A stretch of DNA of 8,869 nucleotides from Burkholderiales bacterium (lineage in GTDB: Bacteria > Pseudomonadota > Gammaproteobacteria > Burkholderiales > SG8-39). Under the pieces are notes generated by a model, which searched no databases, was not told the origin of the DNA, and saw only the letters and a program-made list of their open reading frames with translations. A program made the position numbers and the translations under genes. The stretch lies in assembly GCA_016649475.1 (NCBI GenBank), contig JAENXP010000058.1, positions 1 through 8,869 on the forward strand, written 5' to 3'. Of this stretch, positions 1 to 5,467 are shown piece after piece. The stretch's first letter is position 1. Each line of letters opens with the position of its first letter.

Positions 1-1105
1 CGAACACCGCTTCGGCGGCGCGCTCCTGCAGCGTCTTCGCCACCGCGGCGGCGGCGAGCTCACCCGGCCGGAAACCGATGCGGGAAATCTGCGTCCATCC
101 CTGGCTTTTCAACTGCGCCTCGACCGCGTCGGCCACGCCCGCGCCCTCGGCGCTGTCCGGATGCAGCAAGACCGCGGCGCGCGCCTTGACCCCGGCTTCG
201 CGCCCCACGTGCTGCGCCAGCACTTCGGCCAGTTCCGCAACGCCCGAGAGCAGGCGGAACACGTACTGGTTGTTGGCGTGCGGGTCGTCACCGAACAGCG
301 ACAGCGGCCCCACCACGGGAATCTTCGCTTCGTTGGCAAGCCGGCTCAAATCGTCCTCTACGCCGACGGAAAACGGCGACAGCAGTGCGAATACATCGTC
401 CTCGTTTACCAGTTTGCGCAGCGCGAGCCGCGTGGCAGCGCGATCGTCGGCGTACTCGGCGACCACCAGTTCGAGCCTGCGGCCGTAAATGCCGCCGCCC
501 TGGTTGATCCTGTCGATATAAGCCTGCAATATCCCCCTCACCGCCAGCCCGAGTTCGCCGAAGCGTCCCGTCAGGGGCAGCAGCGTGCCCAGGCGCAAAG
601 TGTCGGCGCCCACACCCGGATCGCGCTCGAACTCCAGTTTTTTCAGGTAGGCCACCAGCGACTTGAAGTCCCGCTCGCTGATGTTGAAGCGCGGCATGAC
701 GCCGTCCAGCTGATTGCCTGCCGGATCCACTCCTTCGGTGATCGCGCGCCTAAGCGACGCCTCGTCGAAGGCGGCATGGCGGCGGCCGTTTTCATGGGTA
801 TGGCCGTAGGACTTGGTGAGTTCGGACCAGGTGATGTTGCTGGGGTGCACACCGCCCTCGGGCCGGCCCAAGCCGTCGGGCCCGTGACAATTGGCGCAGC
901 GCACGGCCATTCCCGGCACCTGCTGCTGCGCGATGCCGAGCCGCCCGCTAAAGGCGTCGCCGTAGGAACTCTTGCCGCTCTGGAAGATTGCGCGGCCGGC
1001 CGCTTCCTCCGGCGCAAGCGGAGCAGCGGCAAGCGCCGGCCCCAGCACGACGGCCAGTGCGGCGGCGAAAACGACGGCGATGCAGCGCCGGGCGAGGCCG
1101 GTCAC
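1..1105 (-). CDS. Secreted cytochrome c fused to a LivJ-like periplasmic ligand-binding domain (3' end beyond window)
   Basis: I translated this frame by hand; it is open from the left edge to beyond the proposed start, giving 368 visible codons. The GTG at 1105 is chosen because it yields a clean signal peptide (residues 1-26, MTGLARRCIAVVFAAALAVV then LGPALA). Upstream TTG codons at 1114 and 1153 would add an overlong n-region, and no strong ribosome binding site decides the matter. A haem-c site CANCH lies at residues 70-74, followed by GPDGLGRPEGG, and the probable axial Met is residue 137 in GVMPRF, before the terminal helix (KSLVAYLKKLE). From residue about 169 the protein turns into a type-I periplasmic-binding fold (TLRLGTLLPLTGRFGELGLA, then YIDRINQGGGIYG and VFALLSPFSVG), as in branched-chain amino-acid ABC receptors (Peripla_BP_6). 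Both parts should be periplasmic. The gene follows SCO-A by 64 bp and is probably co-transcribed with it. The ligand and electron partner are unknown. The domain calls are firm; the start is less so. Confidence 0.85.
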   Translation of the reverse strand, partial: MTGLARRCIAVVFAAALAVVLGPALAAAPLAPEEAAGRAIFQSGKSSYGDAFSGRLGIAQQQVPGMAVRCANCHGPDGLGRPEGGVHPSNITWSELTKSYGHTHENGRRHAAFDEASLRRAITEGVDPAGNQLDGVMPRFNISERDFKSLVAYLKKLEFERDPGVGADTLRLGTLLPLTGRFGELGLAVRGILQAYIDRINQGGGIYGRRLELVVAEYADDRAATRLALRKLVNEDDVFALLSPFSVGVEDDLSRLANEAKIPVVGPLSLFGDDPHANNQYVFRLLSGVAELAEVLAQHVGREAGVKARAAVLLHPDSAEGAGVADAVEAQLKSQGWTQISRIGFRPGELAAAAVAKTLQERAAEAVF

Positions 1106-1141
1106 AGGCCGCAATCCACAGGTACGGCAAAGCGCAAGGAC

Positions 1142-1155
1142 GCTTGCATGCAAGC
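1142..1155. repeat. 14-bp perfect palindrome between SCO-A and the cytochrome fusion
   Basis: The sequence gcttgcatgcaagc reads the same on both strands. It sits in the 64-bp gap, 14 bp past the SCO-A stop and about 37 bp before the GTG proposed for the cytochrome fusion. It could be a dimeric regulator site or chance; there is no matching second copy in the window. Confidence 0.35.
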
Positions 1156-1169
1156 TTGGTCCCGCTTGC

Positions 1170-1841
1170 TCAATCGCGCACCGGCGCCGCTGTGGACGCG
1201 ACGTGCTTGTCGGCGGCGGCGATGATGCGCGCGGCCTCCGCTATCGCCTTGGGCGGCAGATTGGGCAGCATCCGCCTCATGCGCTTGTTGTCGACGTCGA
1301 GGATGTAAAGTACCGTGGCGTGCTCCTCGACGTTTTCCGAGTAGGCGCCAAAGCGCCGCAGTATGCCGTCGACATCGTCCTTGCTGCCGGTAAGGAACGA
1401 CCATCCCGCCACATCCGCGTGCTGCTCTTTGGCAAAGCGCTTGAGCGCCTCTGGCGTGTCCCGCTCCGGATCGCTGGTAATGGAGACGAAGAATACGGTC
1501 TTGCCGAACAGCTCGCCCAGATCGTCCCTGACCTCCGTCAGCTGGCGCGTGATCAGCGGGCAGGCCTCCTTGCAGCTGGCGTACATCACATTCACTATTA
1601 CCACCCGGTCCTTCAGCATGTCGGTATAGAAGCGGACCTTCCTGCCATCCTGGGTCACGAAGCCGGTGTCGGTGAAATAGGCCCTGGGATCGTGCGTCCC
1701 GGCTGCAGCCGCCTTAGGCTTTGCCGCCTGCGCCTGCGGGCTTGCGCCGGGTTGCGTGTCCTTGTGCGCATCCTCGTGCGCGAAAGCCGACGGCGCGACC
1801 AGCGCGAATGCCGTACATGCCGCCAGAAAAAGCTGCCGCAT
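1170..1841 (-). CDS. SCO1/SenC family copper chaperone, copy A
   Basis: This 223-residue protein has the thioredoxin-like Sco fold and is a normal length for the family. Sco proteins bind copper in the periplasm and deliver it to, or reduce thiols in, copper oxidases. The signal peptide covers residues 1-21 (MRQLFLAACTAFALVAPSAFA). The copper-binding CxxxC is C90-K-E-A-C94 within MYASCKEACP, and the distal ligand is His174 in EEHATVLYILD. The conserved ITSDPERDTPEALKRFA segment follows the core strand. The start is supported by GGAGAG at 1847-1852, five bases upstream of the ATG. A low-complexity Ala/Pro/Lys linker (residues about 30-48) separates the signal peptide from the domain. If cleaved after AFA, the mature chain begins with His (HEDAHKD). 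It is clearly diverged from SCO-B upstream. All copper ligands are present, so it should be functional; the client is inferred to be the oxidase of this locus or a haem-copper oxidase elsewhere. Confidence 0.95.
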   Translation of the reverse strand: MRQLFLAACTAFALVAPSAFAHEDAHKDTQPGASPQAQAAKPKAAAAGTHDPRAYFTDTGFVTQDGRKVRFYTDMLKDRVVIVNVMYASCKEACPLITRQLTEVRDDLGELFGKTVFFVSITSDPERDTPEALKRFAKEQHADVAGWSFLTGSKDDVDGILRRFGAYSENVEEHATVLYILDVDNKRMRRMLPNLPPKAIAEAARIIAAADKHVASTAAPVRD

Positions 1842-1846
1842 AATGT

Positions 1847-1852
1847 CTCTCC
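1847..1852 (-). promoter_or_regulatory. Ribosome binding site of SCO-A
   Basis: GGAGAG on the minus strand is spaced five bases from the ATG at 1841-1839, and it fixes the start of the copy A chaperone. Confidence 0.6.
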
Positions 1853-1922
1853 GATTCAGTAGTTGTTCAAACGCGCACTAGTACGATGACACGCAAATTT
1901 CGAAGCGTGCCTGCGCTGTATG

Positions 1923-1978
1923 TGTGGGAGCGAGCTTGCTCGCGAATTCCAAGATTCGCGAGCAAGCTCGCTCCCACA
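1923..1978. repeat. REPIN-type doublet: two inverted REP-like units
   Basis: Two 25-bp arms, 1923-1947 and 1954-1978, are perfect reverse complements around a 6-bp centre (tccaag). Each arm is itself a REP-like unit: a 5' GTGG tetranucleotide, then a small hairpin made of gcgagc, a two-base loop and gctcgc (left arm 1930-1935/1938-1943; right arm 1958-1963/1966-1971). This matches the known design of REP sequences with a GTRG head followed by a hairpin, which are dispersed by REP-associated tyrosine transposases (RAYTs). The wording closely resembles REPs I associate with Pseudomonas and related bacteria. It lies between the two Sco genes, in the 5' region of SCO-A. On RNA it would form a very stable hairpin that could protect or end the upstream message. 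Confidence 0.85.
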
Positions 1979-2040
1979 AGGTGGTGGGCCAGACAGGTAA
2001 GTTGCACGCCACATTGTTTCGCGATCAAGGTGTCATCGCA

Positions 2041-2739
2041 CTAGTTTGCTTTTGCCTGGGCGGAGCGCGCACCCTGGCGGCCGGCCTGCAGTTCCGTCAA
2101 CCTTCCGAGGATCTGCTCCGTGCTGGGAAAACCGAAAAAGCGCACCCATTCGCCGCTGCGCGGATCGCCGACCAGCACCGCCGGCGGATGTTCGGTAAAG
2201 TTCGCGGTATATGCGTCGAACGCCTTCAGCACTTCGTCCACCGCCTGGCTGCTGCCGGTGTACAGGCTCCACCCCGGACCGGCGCCGTATCCTGCCGCGA
2301 ACTCTTTCAGCCGTGCGGGCGTATCGCGCAGCGGGTCGACCGTCACCGAAATGAGCGCGACGTCCCTGCCCGCGCGCTCGCCCAGCCGCTTCTGCACGTC
2401 GGCAAACAGCGCGGACTGCACCGGGCATACGGTAGAGCAGGTCGTATAGACGAAATTGATCACCACCAGCCGGTCGGCCATCGCCTCCGTCCTGAACCGC
2501 AGCGACTTTCCGTTCTGGTCGGTGAGCACGGTATCGGGAACTTTGATATGCACCTTGCCGGCGGCCTGGTCAGCTTCTGCTTGCTGGGCCGGGTGGGCAT
2601 GATTCTGGTGGGCGTGGACGGCGGGCATGGCCAGGGCAAGCGCCAGCCCCGCAAACGCCGCTACTGCGCTTTTCGCATATCGCGTCTTTGCGCAAGCCAG
2701 CTGATGAGTCGAGTCGGCAAACATGGTCGGAAATGGCAT
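2041..2739 (-). CDS. SCO1/SenC family copper chaperone, copy B
   Basis: This 232-residue Sco protein is predicted to be exported. The copper-binding CxxxC is C101-S-T-V-C105 in VYTTCSTVCP, the distal ligand is His184 in FTEHPPAVLVGD, and the SVTVDPLRDTPARLKEFA segment is the family signature after the central strand. The N-terminus has a long n-region of about 23 residues, then a hydrophobic stretch ending in AMPAVHA. Cleavage there would leave a His-rich mature end, HQNHAHP. The ATG at 2739 is used; a second in-frame ATG at 2724 has no better ribosome binding site. The upstream GAGAG can pair with the TCTC just before the ATG, so initiation may be weak or structured. The nearest upstream gene is 483 bp away, so an own promoter is likely. 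Its sequence is quite different from SCO-A, which suggests separate clients or separate roles (metal delivery versus thiol reduction). Confidence 0.95.
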   Translation of the reverse strand: MPFPTMFADSTHQLACAKTRYAKSAVAAFAGLALALAMPAVHAHQNHAHPAQQAEADQAAGKVHIKVPDTVLTDQNGKSLRFRTEAMADRLVVINFVYTTCSTVCPVQSALFADVQKRLGERAGRDVALISVTVDPLRDTPARLKEFAAGYGAGPGWSLYTGSSQAVDEVLKAFDAYTANFTEHPPAVLVGDPRSGEWVRFFGFPSTEQILGRLTELQAGRQGARSAQAKAN

Positions 2740-3222
2740 GGAGATAGTCTCTCAGGAATTTCGCCGCAGGCCCGAAGCGGCCATCATGCGGCGATTGGTT
2801 CTAATGACGGGGCCTGCGCCAATGCGGCGGCGCTGGCTCAGGCTGAGCGAAATGGCATCTTCGGTCGCGGAAATTGTGCAGACAGACTTAAACAAGGCTT
2901 CGATTGCGAACGAATCTTCGCTTCAAAATCAGAAGGCCTAGCGTAGTAGGCGCGGGCCCGCATTGCACTGGGGCCTAGCCCGCATTCCCGGCAGCGGCAA
3001 GGACTCCATCCGCAATGCAGGGTTCGCTGTAGGGGACTGCACCTTCCGCAAAGGCGGACTGCGGGTTTAACCGCAATTGCGCCTTTCGGTTCGAACCTGG
3101 AACCGGCGCTGTGCCAGCCAGCACCCGGGTATTGCCGCACGCGCGACGGCGCTTATCCGCGTCGTTTGCGCGCCCGCCTCGGGCGGTTTTCGCGGTGGTA
3201 TCCTGCGGCCGGACTCTACGAC
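2740..3222. other. 483-bp gap without a credible gene; inverted repeats
   Basis: No frame here looks like a protein: the short open frames are Arg/Cys/Pro-rich and lack family motifs. The interval contains a locally AT-richer stretch (about 2866-2940), the likeliest place for a promoter of SCO-B, though I cannot point to convincing -35/-10 boxes. Around 3061-3109 lies a dense cluster of symmetry: gcgg..ccgc (3061-3074), gcaattgc (3073-3080), ggttcgaacc (3088-3097), and a larger stem pairing 3079-3083 with 3105-3109 and 3088-3091 with 3101-3104. A GC-rich stem of 5 bp (3174-3178/3182-3186) lies about 37 bp past the propeller stop. Confidence 0.5.
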
Positions 3223-5184
3223 TCAACCGGCCCTGGCGACCGCGCTCTGCTTCTCGCCAGGCGCCACAGCCCGCACGGAGAAGAACGGCAGTTTGCCGAA
3301 ACCGAGTTGCATCGAGGGCACGGCCACGTAGATGTAATAGGCGCCGGGCTGAGACAGCTTGACGTCGATCTCGTACACGCCGCCGCCGATTTCCCTGGCC
3401 GCGACCTGGGTGCGATGCGAGCCGGGCGCGAGGTAATACATCGCCTGCGCGTCCTTGACGCCGGTCTTCGGCTTGCCGGTCTGGGGATCGCGCAGCGTAA
3501 AGCGCAGCTTCATCGCCTCGCCGGCCTTTGCCGTGTGCGGCCAGTGATCGAATTCCAGCGCGGCCTGGTCCTGGTCCTTGGCATAGAGCGGATTGGCCTT
3601 CGCCTCCGCAGTGAAGCAATGCAGGATCTGGGGACTCTCGAGCATGAAGGCCACGTCGTACTTGCCCGCCACGGGAATGCGCACGCGTCCGGCATAGACA
3701 CCGGGCTCCACTTCCTTGATGCTCCTGTCCACTACCGTCACTGCGCGCGCGCTCGAACCGTACACGCGGTAATTGCTGGAAGGCGCGTTCATGCCCTCGC
3801 GGTAATAGTAGGTGGTGCCGTCGACCGGGTCGACCACGAACACGGTTCCTTCCTCGACGGCCGAGGCCATCGAATCGGCGATCGGCAGATCACCCGCCAG
3901 GTTGGGCGCCGAGGTGCCGGCGACGAACTTCTGCACTGACGCGGACCTGCCCTTGCCCAGGGTGGAAAGATTGATCATGCTGACCTGCTCGGAACCGAGC
4001 GAGCGCACATAGGCATAGGTCTCGCTGTAGGTGATCTGATAGGGCTGGGCGTTGATCGCAATCTGCTGCACCAGCTCGTTGCTCGCGGTGTCGAGCACGT
4101 GCACCAGGTTCTCGGCAGTGTTCACGGTGAGCGCGTAGCGTCCGTCCGGCGTGATTTTGAGCGGCCCCAGTCCGGGCTGCGCCCTCAGGCGCTTCACCAC
4201 TTCCAGCTTGGCGCCGTCGATCACGGCGACGGTACCGTCCTTGCCGTCGGATACGTAGAGCATGCGCGACAACGCCGAGTAGCCGAGCGACAGCGGCGCG
4301 GAACCGCTCATGATGTCCTTCAGCTTGGTGCGGCTCGCCACGTCGATGACGGATACCGTGCCGCTGTCACGATTGGTGACGAAGGCCAGCCGGCTGTCGG
4401 GCGAAAACGCAATCTCGTGATGGCCGGCGCCGGTGGCGATGAAACCCGCCGGCTTGAGGTTCGTGGTGTCGATCACCGTCACCCCGCTGGACTTCGCATC
4501 AGCTGCGTTGTTGCCCACCCAGAGATAGTGCTGGTCCGGCTGTAGCACGATGCGCGTCGGCGCCTTGCCCGCCGGCACGTAGCGCTCCACCTTGAAATTG
4601 TCGGTCTCGATCACCGCCACCTCGCTCGCCTTGGGCATGGTCACGAACAGGCGCCGAATGTTCTGGTGATTGACCCAGTCCGCCCCGGGCCGCTTCATCG
4701 GCGTAGTGGCGTAAGTGCTGGTCGTTCCCGCCATGGTGATCAGCGGATCCACCACGGAAATGCTGGCGTCCTTGTTCATCAGCACCACGAAATAGCTGTT
4801 CAGGTCGAGCATCGGGCGTATGCCCACTGCGCCGCGCAGATAAAGCGCGACCTTGTCCTTGCAGGTTTTCTGTTCGCCGCCATCGCGGTTCTGGATCACC
4901 TGCGCCATGTCCATCCAGGCGCCGGGCGCGATGCCCTTCAGCGGTTGTCCACTCGCCTCGTCGACGATCTTGAAGCGCAATTCGGCAAAGCTGCCTTCCA
5001 TGAGTTCGTGCTGCGCCGAATCCACCGGTTTGGCCGAGAAATCGACCACCACGCCGTGGTGCGCGAGCCGTTGCTCCGCGCCTGCCTTCGCCGGCGCGCC
5101 CTGCCCCGCCGCAAGCGCGGTTCCCAGACACAAGGCCAGCGCTGCGCCCAACCAGAAAGAACCAGTCTTTGCCTTCAATTTCAT
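3223..5184 (-). CDS. Secreted YVTN/YncE-type beta-propeller protein with flanking Ig-like (FixH/YtkA-like) segments
   Basis: This 653-residue exported protein has a signal peptide at residues 1-26 (ending ALAAG). Residues about 40-115 form a beta-rich Ig-like segment (VDFSAKPV, LMEGSFAELRFKIVDEASGQ, GAWMDMAQ) with Cys108. Residues about 120-420 form a beta-propeller of the YVTN/cytochrome-d1-like class, with repeated blades such as ISVVDP, GVTVIDTTNLK, GTVSVIDVASRTK, GTVAVIDGAKLE and VHVLDTASNE, and SPDSRLAFVTN or TPDGRYALTVN turns. Residues about 480-640 are again Ig-like and recall FixH/YtkA domains (MKLRFTLRDPQTGKPKTGVK, then GVYEIDVKLSQPGAYYIYVA). His255-His256 in a propeller blade and His522-Cys523 are possible metal or cofactor ligands. 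There is no CxxCH. The start is supported by GGGGG at 5192-5196, seven bases upstream. A role as redox or metal-handling partner of the oxidase, or as a periplasmic scaffold, is inferred from context. Confidence 0.9.
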   Translation of the reverse strand: MKLKAKTGSFWLGAALALCLGTALAAGQGAPAKAGAEQRLAHHGVVVDFSAKPVDSAQHELMEGSFAELRFKIVDEASGQPLKGIAPGAWMDMAQVIQNRDGGEQKTCKDKVALYLRGAVGIRPMLDLNSYFVVLMNKDASISVVDPLITMAGTTSTYATTPMKRPGADWVNHQNIRRLFVTMPKASEVAVIETDNFKVERYVPAGKAPTRIVLQPDQHYLWVGNNAADAKSSGVTVIDTTNLKPAGFIATGAGHHEIAFSPDSRLAFVTNRDSGTVSVIDVASRTKLKDIMSGSAPLSLGYSALSRMLYVSDGKDGTVAVIDGAKLEVVKRLRAQPGLGPLKITPDGRYALTVNTAENLVHVLDTASNELVQQIAINAQPYQITYSETYAYVRSLGSEQVSMINLSTLGKGRSASVQKFVAGTSAPNLAGDLPIADSMASAVEEGTVFVVDPVDGTTYYYREGMNAPSSNYRVYGSSARAVTVVDRSIKEVEPGVYAGRVRIPVAGKYDVAFMLESPQILHCFTAEAKANPLYAKDQDQAALEFDHWPHTAKAGEAMKLRFTLRDPQTGKPKTGVKDAQAMYYLAPGSHRTQVAAREIGGGVYEIDVKLSQPGAYYIYVAVPSMQLGFGKLPFFSVRAVAPGEKQSAVARAG

Positions 5185-5191
5185 TTCATTG

Positions 5192-5196
5192 CCCCC
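5192..5196 (-). promoter_or_regulatory. Ribosome binding site of the beta-propeller gene
   Basis: A GGCGGGGG tract on the minus strand, with its last G seven bases before the ATG at 5184-5182, supports this start over a nearby ATG at 5189, which meets a stop at once. Confidence 0.5.
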
Positions 5197-5312
5197 GCCA
5201 AGTTAATCGCAATGCGGCACGCTAGCCTGCTGCCGCACACAGCTGAAATACCCCCGGATCGATGGCGGGTCCCACTCTCATATTCCCGCAACTGGCCCGG
5301 TAGTTGTGACAA

Positions 5313-5342
5313 TGCGAACGGGTGGTCACCCACCCGTTCGCA
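5313..5342. repeat. Perfect 13-bp stem hairpin in the oxidase-propeller gap
   Basis: Arms 5313-5325 and 5330-5342 are exact reverse complements around a 4-base loop (tcac). There is no T tract on either side, so it is not a canonical intrinsic terminator. It is the longest of a series of adjacent hairpins in this gap. On RNA it could act as a processing or stability element between the oxidase and propeller coding parts. Confidence 0.7.
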
Positions 5343-5345
5343 CCA

Positions 5346-5369
5346 TTCCGGCGGCTTGGGCCGCCGGAA
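5346..5369. repeat. Perfect 10-bp stem hairpin
   Basis: Arms 5346-5355 (ttccggcggc) and 5360-5369 (gccgccggaa) pair exactly around a ttgg loop. It starts only 3 bp after the neighbouring 13-bp hairpin ends, so the two would stack side by side in RNA. No T tract follows on the minus strand. Confidence 0.65.
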
Positions 5370-5400
5370 GTCCTGCCATTCTGCTTAGAGTTCATTTGAA

Positions 5401-5424
5401 TATGAGGGGATAGCTCCCCTCATA
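5401..5424. repeat. Perfect 10-bp stem hairpin
   Basis: Arms 5401-5410 (tatgagggga) and 5415-5424 (tcccctcata) pair exactly around a tagc loop. On the minus strand it is followed by ATTCAAATG rather than a T run. A related ctcatattccc string recurs at 5277-5287. Confidence 0.65.
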
Positions 5425-5426
5425 CT

Positions 5427-5462
5427 CCCCTAAGTCGGGGCCATTTCGGTAATTCCGAAATG
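5427..5462 (-). terminator. Two hairpins just past the oxidase stop; possible 3' end of its transcript
   Basis: Beginning 5 bp after the oxidase stop codon, catttcgg (5442-5449) and ccgaaatg (5455-5462) form a perfect 8-bp stem with a 5-base loop. Next to it, cccc (5427-5430) and gggg (5437-5440) can pair around six bases. The position fits a terminator or 3' protective structure for the oxidase mRNA. The lack of a T tract argues against simple Rho-independent termination. Confidence 0.4.
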
Positions 5463-5467
5463 ACCTC

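Noticed and set aside
1142..1160. gcatgcaagcttgg, identical to part of a common cloning-vector polylinker
   Set aside because: Only about 14 bases match and they arise from a palindrome plus a HindIII-like hexamer. Coding sequence continues sensibly on both sides with no other vector sequence.
161..1225. A 354-codon open frame on the plus strand opposite the cytochrome fusion
   Set aside because: The minus-strand frame carries a signal peptide, CANCH, an axial Met and a recognisable binding fold. The plus-strand product has no family motifs and is a mirror of GC-rich codon usage.
3085..3110. ggttcgaacc, resembling a tRNA T-loop
   Set aside because: No D-arm, anticodon arm or matching acceptor stem can be built on either strand at the right distances.
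2838..3140. A 100-codon minus-strand open frame in the gap before SCO-B
   Set aside because: Its composition is Arg/Cys/Pro/Ala-rich, it has no recognisable domain or convincing ribosome binding site, and it overlaps the inverted-repeat cluster.
3174..3190. GC stem followed by tttt on the plus strand, like an intrinsic terminator
   Set aside because: The stem is only 5 bp and no plus-strand gene lies upstream. In the direction of the real genes there is no T tract.
5265..5310. Possible promoter for the propeller gene (TTGTCA on the minus strand)
   Set aside because: No acceptable -10 box lies 16-18 bp downstream of it, so it cannot be called from sequence alone.
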